Below are positions 45,358 to 55,610 of a stretch of 64,000 nucleotides of DNA, piece after piece (positions within the stretch are counted from its first letter, which is position 1; every line of letters begins with the position of its first letter). Position numbers and translations under genes: made by a program. The notes beneath the pieces are model-generated. The model was not told the origin of the DNA, did no database searches, and saw nothing but the letters and a program-made list of their open reading frames with translations. The DNA is from Spongospora subterranea f. sp. subterranea (lineage: Eukaryota; Endomyxa: Phytomyxea; Phytomyxea; Plasmodiophorida), in contig JAUGWO010000055.1 of the NCBI GenBank assembly GCA_049724395.1, positions 1-64,000 of the forward strand. Reading direction: 5' to 3'.

Positions 45358-46702
45358 AACAAACAGTCGATAGCGTATGCCGATCTGCAATCGCTCTATA
45401 CCGATGTGCTACAGAAATACAAGGACGAGGTGAAGCAGAAGGGCACCGTGCTGCTGGACGCCAAACGCAACGAGGAGCTCTATCTGCGGAGGGAGAACCG
45501 GTTCCGCGAGCAGATTCAGAACCTGCAGATGAAGCTGGACGCGATCACGCAATCCCACGGGCAGCCGAACGCCGCGCAAGAGAGCGTCAATAAGATCAGA
45601 ATGATGCACACGGTTATTCAGGAGAATATCGGATTGCTCCAAGGACGAACAACGCAGGTGGAGCAGTTTTTCGTCTGACCCAGGTTTCCGAACGCGATTG
45701 GTGCTGAGTTTGCCGGTGTCAGGTGCTGAAGGATCAGGAGAAAGATCTGCTGAGGGCGTTCAAGACTCGGATGTGCGACGTCAACGAGGAGCTCGAACGG
45801 GAGCGGCGCAAGAACGAGAACGGGTCGTCGGAGTGGGTGCAGCGCTGCCACAAACTGACGGAGGAGCTCGAGTGGATGAAGGACATGACGTACCGGCTGG
45901 AGGAGCAGAACAAGCAGCTGGCCAAGGACAACAAGCGCCTGAAGAGCCAGATGAAGACCCAGGAAGAGGATCGCGAGTTCCTCATCAAACAGATCCTAAT
46001 CATCAAGAAAGATCAGGCGCGTCTTCGGGAAACGGCTGGCGCGTCGCCGAACCCGATCGAGACCAAGTCTCCAGCCATTTTTCCAACCGTAACCGAGCGG
46101 GCACGACCTAGCACTGCAATTTCTGCGTCGACAGATTCGGTCGAGCACAGGAAACCGGCCAGCGCTGCCCCGAGATCGCTCCCGAATCCATTGGGCACGG
46201 AGAAGCACTTCACCAACGCCATACGCCATCTAAAGCACGAGCTGGACCAGTCCCATCGGCAGGCTAAATGGCTCCAAGCCAAGCTAAACGAGCAGCTGAA
46301 CGGGCGTCAGGAACTACAGGAGTTCCTACGAACCTGCATTGACGACGTCAAATCCGAGATTCTGCTCCAAGGAGGCATCGGGAACAGGAACGAATCAACA
46401 GGTTCGTGAGCAACAGAGTTTTTCCCGTCAGTTCTCTGGATTTTTACGGGCGATGATCAGGGATGTTGGACTTCAATAAGGGCGAGCGATCAGCGGTGCT
46501 CAGTAGACTGTTCTCGCAGGAAACGACGCTGCAGACGTTCTACGATCAAATTAGCAGCAAACGCACCGCGAAATCGTCGCAATCGACGGCGGCGTTGAAC
46601 AGCGGTTCCCCATCCCGGCACAATCTGCAGGAAAACAGCCGTCCTAAAAGCGGCGCTGTCGTTTCCGGGTCAACCAACAACGATGGCACGGGAAGGCATT
46701 AA
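45358..46702 (+). CDS. Coiled-coil protein, cilium-type composition, 5' exon uncertain
   Basis: Exons 45358-45657, 45723-46401 and 46461-46702 join in phase and give about 406 residues. A further exon ending at a strong AAA-gtgagt donor (45208-45274) would join in phase, but no start codon was found. The chain is a nearly continuous coiled coil ('LQKYKDEVKQKGTVLLD', 'LTEELEWMKDMTYRLEEQN') with 'QMKTQEEDREFLIKQ' and, across the last intron, 'KGERSAVLSRLFSQETTLQ'. These blocks recall ciliary CCDC proteins, but I cannot assign a specific one. The tail is Ser-rich and low complexity. Its stop lies 22 bp from the stop of RABGGTA on the other strand. Confidence 0.65.
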
Positions 46703-46724
46703 ATATATATATTTGAGATTTTTT

Positions 46725-47955
46725 TCAACATGTGAATCGGGTAGCGCCATCTTCAGATTGTACTTGGCGTTGAAAATGTGTATAGAACTTCACGCGTTTA
46801 GGGTCGAGCCGTTTCAGCTTCTCGAACGCAGCGTCGATTCGGTCATCGGGATGGTCAACATCGCCAATCGCCAGCATCAGTCGAACTGCACTGTTGAATC
46901 AGATGAACGCGCTGTGTGGCGGACCACCACCTACCTAATGTGAGAAGAGCCCATTTACAATCAGGTTCCTGGTCGAGCAACTCTTGGATGGTGTTGAGTT
47001 CGCGAATCAGGGTGTCCCGGTCGGGGAACTGCTGGCACAGCCAGCGGTGGTAGAGCCAGGCGCTTTGGTCATCGGGCTCGATGAAGAACGCGTTCGACAG
47101 AAGCGCAAATTCCTGTCGGTACCGATCTGGGTCGAACACGATTTGCGGCAATAGTTTCGAGCGATAATGCCTTGGATGGAGATTGGCGTCAGATGATAAA
47201 GCTGATTACTGATCAAGACAAACCAGACCAGGCGCTGTAGTTGGAGAAATCCTCGTTGATTTTCACGGTTGTGAACTCAAACTCGGCTTCTGGGCTGATG
47301 TGAGCGATGGCGACGAGCGATCGGCGGTAATTCCAGCAATGGACTGCGATGTCATTAGAACTATACCCGGGTGTTGTCGAATCAACGATTACAGTTTCGT
47401 GAATCTAACTTGAGGAACGCGGCAGTGAGTGCGATTTCCTTGGCGATGTCGGAATAGCCGAGCTGGACAACCCACAGGCGATGGTGCCAGGTCACATATG
47501 ATTTTGGGTTGCGCTTGATGGCGCGTTCGACTAGACCGAGCTCATTCGCGATTAGTTCCGACAGATCACGTGACGGTGCGTCGCGATCGTAGCCAGCTCG
47601 CAATGGGGCGATGAGGGTCTGAATCACTTCGCGCCGGTAATTCCATCTGAGCACAATCGCCATGAGATCATCGGCAAAACATTAACGACATCCAAAAAAA
47701 AAATCACAGTGTATAAAATTCCGGGTTTATCTCGAGTATCTTGGCGGTAAGATCGAGAGCATGGTGAGTATGGGGTCTTGGCCGATTTCTACGAAAATCG
47801 TTCCGTTAAATTTGCCGAAAACAATGCTCCACACGCATTCGTACCACTACCATTACAGCGTTCTTCAGCTCGACATATTTGGCGATCTTTTTCCGCTTCT
47901 CAGCCTTCTGCAGTTCGGTGACGCTGGACGGATCCACTCGCCTGATGCCATGCAT
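46725..47955 (-). CDS. RABGGTA: Rab geranylgeranyltransferase alpha subunit
   Basis: Exons on the minus strand: 47955-47851, 47788-47708, 47646-47393, 47343-47229, 47170-46935 and 46885-46725, about 316 residues. The enzyme attaches geranylgeranyl groups to Rab GTPases together with its beta subunit. The start 'MHGIRRVDPSSVTELQKAEK' is the family's N-terminus. The prenyltransferase alpha repeats follow: 'NPEFYTLWNYRREV', 'NPKSYVTWHHRLWVV', 'LDSRNFHCWNYRRSL', 'FSNYSAWHYRSKLLP' and 'DDQSAWLYHRWL'. Introns 2 to 5 (61, 49, 58, 49 nt) restore phase exactly, two of them inside conserved Phe and Trp codons. Intron 1 does not keep phase as drawn, so a border or one base there is wrong. Confidence 0.9.
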
Positions 47956-49496
47956 CGCCAACCAGGCCGGCAATGTAACCGAACTTACCGTGACTGATCG
48001 TTCGCGCCAGCCGAGCTACAGCGCAGTTTTACTGGACGTTGCGACAACGCCCTGCAAACACGGTCAACGCGCCTGGGTCCACACCAGTCTGCCTGGGCAC
48101 TTTAAGACAGGCCAGCACGAATTGACAACACCTGCAGCGACACGGGCGAAGGTGGCTACTCCATACCTGGAGAACAGGTTGCCCACTCTCCTACAATCGA
48201 ATGTGCTTGGCGTTCCCTTCGGAAAAACCAACAACACATATACCTTAATAATGCCTTGGGTTGGCTAGGCGTTAGGCACAATCGGAAATAGAGGGGAGAA
48301 GCCAAAACGAACCGACACCAGGCCGTGGGATCTACCACCTTCACGAAGAAGATCCAGGTCGTCAATATTCATCTTGTTCAGCGCGTCATTGCCCATTGAG
48401 GCACACATTGTCATCGAACGACTCAGTAAGAACAAGTTATATAAAATCGTTTTGTTATGAACCATTGACCGGAACTCATTGATGCGGATTGATACACTAA
48501 ATCTTTCGATGGACAGTTTGTTATTGGCGTCGAGACGCACGCGTCTTGGCCTGCGGAACCCCTGGCCTTGACACAAATTCGGCGACGACGGTCTCTCAAA
48601 ATTTTGATCAACAATGTTATCGTTAGCTTCATCAGTCAAACCGGAGCGTCTCCATTGTATACAGCGATTGGTTCCAAACATGTTCGGGTACCCCCGGTGG
48701 GAACCATGGCCTGGAGTATTCACCAGATCAAGTATTGTCCCATAATTAGGGGCTGATAATGGACCAGGTTGGGCAACGGCTGAAGGTTTCTGACCCGCAG
48801 TTGTATTTGAACTGGGCCCTCGTCGCACAAACCAAATGAGCAGCAATCACAACAACTTGAACTCTTGTGTGTCCATTGTCAGCGCCTATTCATTGGACGG
48901 CCTGATAGAGCTTACGATATGATGTTGATTAACATTCTTGGAGAACATCGTCGTAAAATCGTGCCAAGCACCGTACTCCAGGTCAGTTTTCCGCACGCCA
49001 AGAGTCGTGCGTTGCGACGCCAATAATAAGTGGCCATCGTAAGATTTGAGTATCAGTCCGCATCAGACAGTTCCAGTTAGATATCGGTTTGTGATCTCGT
49101 TGAACCATGTTGGATGCATAGGCGATGGGGATGCGGTTTCATCCCGCTACGCTATTCTTCAGTTTTCGTGGCAAATTCTCAAGAGAATCCCGGTAGTGAG
49201 GTTAATACGAACATTCGTATGAGTTTATTGACATATCAACCACTAAATGTATGAGATCAGATTTCGCTAACCTTGATGCATCCCGATGTAGTCAACTCGT
49301 GTGGCCGACAACCCTCTTGCGGTGGGCTACTACTGGTATGGGGAGATGGTATACCTGAACGCACAATAAGTTGACGGGGCCTCAGACTTTGATTTCTGTA
49401 TTACGAAAGGGGTACCTAGAGTCGTAGTATTGGTATAAACAACTATTACTGAAATGACAATATCCTACTTACTGGGGCAGGCGTATACCTGGCAGT
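47956..49496. other. Accessory stretch with the second copy of a dispersed repeat
   Basis: 48625-48737 matches 31228-31345 in the same orientation. A 193-codon minus-strand frame (48265-48846, no ATG at its start) covers it and reads 'GSHRGYPNMFGTNRCIQW'. I recognise no domain. 48850-49496 shows nothing gene-like. Confidence 0.45.
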
Positions 49497-49900
49497 TTAC
49501 ACCATCGACATTCTGTAAACTCTAGGGTTTCGTTCGGGTCTGGATACAATGATTACAGAAGATATCAAGCGACCTGCATACGCATTACTGGGCAGAGGCT
49601 GGCCAGCCTTGGCAGCAGCTGCAGCCACATCCTGAAGATATTTCTGATAATCCCTCCATGCCCTTGGGTGAATGTCTTGCGGTTTGTGTTGCTATTCCGA
49701 ACCATCATCGATGACCAGAAAAAACCCCACGAAGAGACAGTGTTCCTACCAAGATGGGTTCACCCGATCTCGGCGACTGCTGTGCTCGCCGAGTGAAGCG
49801 CCAGAGTCCTGCGCTCGCCAAAATCGACCCGAACATGCCCCCTAAACATACGGCCGCCGACACGACCACCATAACGATCAATACTGTCTATGGATGAGAT
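49497..49900 (-). CDS. Membrane-protein segment, paralogue A, incomplete
   Basis: The minus strand reads a hydrophobic span, 'VMVVVSAAVCLGGMFGSILA', then 'SAGLWRF'. After a frame change or intron comes 'WRDYQKYLQDVAAAAAKAGQ' with 'PLPSNAYAGRL', ending at 49497. A related copy lies at 52635-53010. The conserved order of span plus amphipathic 'W..Y..YL.DVA' stretch suggests a real protein family, but start codons and exon borders are not resolved. Function unknown. Confidence 0.4.
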
Positions 49901-50325
49901 TTAACAGTATGAGACAGTGATCATAACAATGCCGTTCATAACCAGCTCGAACCGAGGATATGTTACGGGGATTACCGTGTTCGGGTGTAACAGCAACATC
50001 CCCAGAGTGGTCGACATCATTGTGCGACTGGCCGGTTCATGTCACGAAAACCTGTCGTTACGCACAGCGTTCGGCCATGGGTGAGGGGTATGCCCGGCTG
50101 GGCCACACAGGGGCAATGCTCCCTGGAACTGCCGCTGCCTGGGACTGACAGGAGCAGCTACGAACCACCGAGATTCAAAGGATCGGCGAATCAGAGAGTT
50201 GGTTCGAGCGAGTCGGAGGTTATGGGGTCGTGACTAGAAGCGCAATGCCTGAAGAGAATCAATCACTTCGTAATTGACCAGTGTTGTTCGACATCAGTTG
50301 AAAGGACCATCCATTCTAGCAGGTT

Positions 50326-51108
50326 ATGGAGGGAGGGATCGCAAGGGTCCCAAGTTTCAAGGGTGAAAACCTACGAGGTTGTGAGAACTATGCTACCTGG
50401 GCGTCGTCGTTTCGAGAATTTCTGATCCGCTACGACGCGGAGGCATTTATTGATAGTGCTGATCAAAATGAGTATGATGACGACGCAGTTGAGGCTCAAG
50501 TGTTCGCTGCATTGGTCGGGTCACTGGAACCGAGTGTCATCGTGGAAATTATGGGCATCGAAACCGCTCATGATGCGTGGACAATGTTGAGAAAGAGTTT
50601 TGCAAAGCAAAACACGGGGAAGATGGTCTTGCTCGCGAAACAGATGTACATCAAGGAATTCCGAGGTGGAGATTTGAAGGTTTATCTACAGGAGATGAAT
50701 CGCTTGTACCTTTCTGCAAAGGGAGCGGGTAGCAAGCTGAATGATGAAGAGTTCATCACGATCCTGCTGACGAATATAGTAGCAGAGCGATTGTCACCAA
50801 TGGTCACGATTATCGCCAATGAAGATCTGAGCTCCACTAGCGTCAGCCAAGTGTGCCATCGCTTACTAAAAGAAGACAAGCGACTGGAGGATATAAGAAA
50901 ACAGGCTCGACGGAACGACGAAAGCCTGTTGCACTCTCTGGAAACAGTTTGCCGAAAATGCTTTCTGTGCGGGAAGCTAGGTCACATTGCGGTGAACTGC
51001 AAATTATCTCAAAAGGAGTTCGCTTGGAAAGCGCAAGATGCCAACAACGGGACAGAACATCTGGTGTCTGCAAAGAGTAGCGGACAACGAAGAGTCTACT
51101 TGCAATGA
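50326..51108 (+). CDS. Copia-type gag protein, intact ORF without pol
   Basis: The 260-codon frame from ATG to stop is a gag of the UBN2/copia kind: 'YATWASSFREFLIRYDAEAF', 'AHDAWTMLRKSF', 'LLAKQMYIKEFRGGDLKVYL', and near the end a CCHC zinc knuckle, 'CFLCGKLGHIAVNC'. No protease, integrase or reverse transcriptase follows; the next 180 bp has no long frame. In a window full of shattered retroelements this frame is undamaged. It may be a recent truncated insertion or a gag retained for host use. It sits between two related membrane-protein segments. Confidence 0.85.
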   Translation: MEGGIARVPSFKGENLRGCENYATWASSFREFLIRYDAEAFIDSADQNEYDDDAVEAQVFAALVGSLEPSVIVEIMGIETAHDAWTMLRKSFAKQNTGKMVLLAKQMYIKEFRGGDLKVYLQEMNRLYLSAKGAGSKLNDEEFITILLTNIVAERLSPMVTIIANEDLSSTSVSQVCHRLLKEDKRLEDIRKQARRNDESLLHSLETVCRKCFLCGKLGHIAVNCKLSQKEFAWKAQDANNGTEHLVSAKSSGQRRVYLQ

Positions 51109-51292
51109 GGAATGTGGGGCGTTTCCACAAGATTTGAAACGAGCCTAAAAGCGACTTTTGACCAATATACAGTTGTGTTATTTCAAAGTTTGGCAGTAAT
51201 TGCGACAGAAACCGACATCGGAGACATAGAATGAGAAAGGTAAGTGAAATGGCGTGTATTCATACATTGCCCTTGAGGCACCAATTTATACA

Positions 51293-51819
51293 CTAAAGGA
51301 GATCTTCCGATATTACCATCAACATTTCCTCGAAGCTGCACCGCTCTTCCACCAAGCTCTTCATTGTTTGCCAGAGCGCTCTGCAGAATTCATGAGTCGA
51401 CGCTGTTGTCAGGTCGTCCTTTGGGATTTCTGGGGTCCTTGGCTGGCGTGCAATCAAAGAACATTTGTGAATCTTATTCAAAAGTAAAGTAAACACTCTT
51501 GACATCCTCTCAGTTGCAGACTTATAGTCTCGGATCGACGAGCTCGCCATGAACTTCATCAACATTCCCATCTGTTTTGTCAATTACGACTTGAAATGTC
51601 CCACTACATCACAATTGCATAGTCTACCTGTTCGCAAGTCTTTCGTGCGGCTTGCTCAGGGTCTCTTTGTATCAGATCGCTCATGAGCTCCAGAGCATGC
51701 TGAACATCAGGATGAAGTCGATACGCGATCGAATTGGAAATAACTTGCACTTGTGGATGCGTTATCGGCACGCCATCAAGTTGTCGCGCCTGGCCATTAT
51801 CAGAGAAATTGATATCCAT
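51293..51819 (-). CDS. Two-exon gene, helical protein of unknown function
   Basis: The ATG at 51819 opens exon 1 (51819-51628). A 56-nt GT-AG intron leads in phase to exon 2 (51571-51293) and a stop. The 156-residue product is soluble and helical ('HPDVQHALELMSDLIQRD', 'MGMLMKFMASSSIRDYKSAT', 'CRALWQTMKSLVEER'). The intron has the size common in this window, which supports a real gene. No family was recognised. Confidence 0.45.
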
Positions 51820-52634
51820 TGGAGTGATTGACGACCACCAAGACGTGACCGGCAAAGCGTTTTGGCCACCATCACGTCACATCGGGACTGATGTTGCACA
51901 ATTGTAATGTGCACTGAATGATACAGGACTGACACGAGCCCGGACGAACTGTAACCGGAGTGCCAAAACAAACGATACCGGCAAGGGGATCAGAAGGTTG
52001 TATCAGCCACAGAGACACGCAGAGTACGTCTGCCAATCCCTTGCCAGTTCATGTTGAAACTCAGTTGTCTTCGGTATATGAATTGAGCCCTGATCCCTGG
52101 TTGCTGTGCGTGCTGGTAGGACATATTAATGCTCTGGCGAGGGGTTACATAGTTTGAGGCTGATGGCCATTTCAAAAAAATTGTTTCTCTGCACCTGCCG
52201 CCTCAAGCACATGAACATGATCGACCTTCCTGCTAACTATATTACAGACCTAAAATGAACCAGAACATTGACAGCTCCAACAATGGCCAAAGTTCTGTGT
52301 CAAGGATCGCACAACCGTTTGAGATTTATTATATCATGTACACACGGATGGTTAGCTTGGTCCTAGCATAACTGGTTCGCTGCAATTCAACATCTGAGTG
52401 CCCAAATCCTCCGGCATTGTGTGACATTCGAGTGCAGGAAGCTCTGCAAGTGGACGCTGCGAAATCTGAGCAATTTGTCAGATTGAAGCTCATTTTTTTT
52501 GACATTGCTTATACATTACGATGGAAACGACGCAGTGGGAACCTAAATGGAAGTAATGAGCAACATGTGAGACTGTATCATCAAGGACGGCGTACATCGT
52601 ATGTCGTGAACCTGGAAGTTTACACCAACCACAT

Positions 52635-53010
52635 TCAACAAACTCTGGGTCCTTGTCCGTGCCTGAAAAGCAAATGTTTACAAACAGATAAAAATGTGCA
52701 AGCTAATGAATTACTGAGTACTGGCGGGACAGGCTTTGTCGCGGCCATGGCTACATCCCAAAGATACTGATCATATTCATTCCATGGACCAAAATCAGCG
52801 TTTGTTGGTCGCTTCAATCCCCTATCAAGACATCACTGACTTCCAAATGACACCCAGCACGTTTTGGATTGTCTGACCATCGCACTTCCCAACGATCGAC
52901 GAAAATCTGACCCAGGCGCCAGGCTCCTGCGCTTGCCAGAACTGAGCCGGCCATGCAGGCTACCAAAACAGTGGCTGACACGATCACCATCTGTATAACG
53001 ATAATGATAT
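52635..53010 (-). CDS. Membrane-protein segment, paralogue B, incomplete
   Basis: The minus strand reads 'QMVIVSATVLVACMAGSVLA' then 'SAGAWRL', and further on 'GPWNEYDQYLWDVAMAATKP', matching paralogue A at 49497-49900 block by block about 3.1 kb away. Upstream (53053-53241) another minus frame is open ('MPLVASGCLTERHDVGFGHS') and may be part of it. Exon borders are unresolved. Confidence 0.4.
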
Positions 53011-53437
53011 TGATGCAGAGAACTCGACCGTGATAAACAACAACTGTTTATGTTAACAGATGCGAATGTGTAATGATGTTGAAATGGGGTGTTTGTCCAA
53101 CATGAGACAGTCGGCCGATGGACTAAGTTGGCTGCCCCGAGCCACTCGTTGGTTTCTTGCCTCTGTTATCGCGACTGATAGGGAATGGCCGAACCCGACA
53201 TCGTGGCGCTCGGTCAAGCATCCGGAGGCAACCAGAGGCAAATCGTATTGTGAGTGATGAACACGAACGACAATATTCGTGTACCGTGGAGCGCCTTTTT
53301 TAACGGCTTGAATAATGGTAATTCAGGGTTTGATGATTACAGTTCAAGCCACGATTTTGTTTCTTGATTGTCATGCCGCGGCCACTTTCTTAGATCTGGC
53401 TACAATCTGTGAAAATCGATTTATGATCATTGATAAT

Positions 53438-54280
53438 TTATGTAGGAATTTCAACAGTACTGTCTTCGTCATCGACAGGAAAAAACGTGTATGATAGTGT
53501 GATAGAATTGACGTCTTTCATTTTTGGATCGTCTGAGAGCTTTGGGTCCAGGAAAAAGAACACAGGTAGCTCGACCTCTTCCTGAGCACGTAATCTTTGC
53601 TCTTCGAAGCAAAAACACTGAAACAATATCAGTTGATGTATTAATCAAAAATGGCTCGACCAACCTGAATTTTGTTGAAGTACAAACCCGCTTTCATTGG
53701 TGTGACATTGTAAGACGAAACACCAGCTAAAAAACAACAGTTGAGTTCACAACCAAAGAGCAAGCATGTTCAAAGCGTACTGATTGCCTTATCTGAAGTG
53801 TTCTTTGCTCGGTAAAACGCCACGGGCTGTATCTCCGACTTGAACGCGGATGTTTTTTTGAGCGGGAATAAATTTCCATGCCATATTTGCACTTGCTCAA
53901 AACAATATCGAATGAGAAAAAACTGGGACGGTAAAATGGGCATGCTTACTATCAGCATTAAATTCAACGTTGATAAAGCGTTGGGGTTTTTTATCAGACA
54001 TTTCAGCTAGTTGACTGATTTTGTCTTCAACCCTTGATTGAACAGTCCCACCATATCCTGTCGCTTGGCAAAAAGCTCGATATAGCGGAACGGATGCGTA
54101 GGACAGCCCTAACTGTGTAAACCAAATTATAAACAAATGTCGCTGAAGTACGTTGAACTTTACGGTAAATACAGCGACGGCTGTAGCATACATTGCCGTT
54201 GAGGATCGTTGTGATGAGAATCGAGACCATGACGCGCCGGAAAACGCTCGTTTACGAGCATGATTGTATCCCCAAAACAT
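53438..54280 (-). CDS. COX11: COX11, copper delivery to cytochrome c oxidase
   Basis: Exons on the minus strand: 54280-54164, 54112-53950, 53895-53781, 53726-53665 and 53617-53438, about 211 residues. COX11 is an inner-membrane copper chaperone that inserts the CuB site of subunit 1. A mitochondrial-type basic N-terminus leads to a membrane span ending 'LGLSYASVPLYRAFCQATGY'. Then come 'INVEFNAD', 'MAWKFIPAQKNIRVQVGD', 'VAFYRAKNTSDKAITG', 'SSYNVTPMKAGLYFNKIQ' and the copper motif 'CFCFEEQ' at the start of the last exon. The introns are 51, 54, 54 and 47 nt. The first (51 nt) is stop-free in frame. One extra base in the ggg at 53824-53826 breaks exon 3. Confidence 0.93.
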
Positions 54281-55610
54281 TCTCGCCGATCCGGAACCCC
54301 GCTCGGGATGAACTGCTGAACGATGGCACCGAGACTGACGGACTTGGCGTTCTCAAGTCAGAAATTCAGCACGAACAGGGATATGTCGGCGATATCTCTT
54401 GACCTCAAATGATATCGATAACAGCATGGTAAATTTCTACTGCTGTTCCCGGCAATGGCATTCGACAATGCCAACGTTGAATTTGTAGCCTCAATGATGT
54501 TATGAAACCGCACAGACAGATTCGTTCAAAACGACCAAGCCTTGATGAGATGTACTATGTCAGATTCAACGTAGCCAGCGACAGATCGAACGATTTTGTT
54601 GCAGTACGGGCACGTCTGGCCCAGATAATACAATAATTGAACTACCCTACATCCAAAGCCACTGCCAAAGGTCAGGGGATGCACAGCGAGCGCATCAGTA
54701 CTAATCGTGTTGAGAAGACTTTACATTGAAATGGCTTGAGTATATAGACGCGCCTCTAGCATTTCCGCGTTTATATTTGTACGTCGTGAATCATGATTTG
54801 ATAAACAACGACGTTTGTCCTTCAAAAAGAGTGTGTAGCCAAAATAGTGTATTGACTTGTCTTTGAACAACTCATTCTGACTGGTATGGAATCTTCAATG
54901 GCCCACTAGTTGAATTATGTCATTTTTGTTATAAAGCGCTTGATCCCATCGTTTTCAGCATTGCCCATGGCCGTATCAACTGAAGAATGCCGACCCATTT
55001 TCCATCAACGCTGCGGCGTCACAAAAGCAATGCAACCTGCACGGCAGTTACAGACTCGATCAGTTTATCTGGAAAAACGGGGGTGAACCCATGGTCAGTC
55101 GTTTTCCTGATTGCGAAGCGATACTGATCCCTGGGTTGAGGGCCCGGCCCGCCTGCCATTCACACGAGTGAAACCACGCGGTGACTAACTACTGATATGG
55201 TATGGGGCTCCTGTATTGATTAATTCGTAAGGGGCCTGTTGATGATACCTTCTTCATTATATCGACATATCATTGGATAGGACACCCGATCCATACCGAT
55301 CGCCATTACTCGACGGCTCAGCAGCCGCGGAACAAACCTCCATTCGGGGCGGCTTTCGGTTAAGTGCGCCGGCAGCGAAAACCGGAAGAGGATCCGGACG
55401 GCGGCGCAGGTCGGTTGCGGATCACCCCCCCTTTCGAGAATCGGATTGAGGTACTGTACATAAAACATTTATATCAATCTGATTCTGTACCGACAACTGC
55501 TGAAATAGAGTTGTCCTGGAGAAAGACAGTCAGAGACTGGCACTTGCTTGCTTGTCACTCGCCCCTGATTGTTGGAAGGCGTGTCCGGCCAATAATCTGG
55601 CGACTTGTAA
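54281..55610. other. Intergenic, nothing recognised
   Basis: Between the divergent COX11 and HERC-like genes there are only short frames of up to 120 codons without motifs. It should hold both promoters. Confidence 0.4.

Noticed and set aside
48265-48846. 193-codon minus-strand frame as a gene
   Set aside because: It lacks a start codon at its head, overlaps a dispersed repeat and shows no domain.
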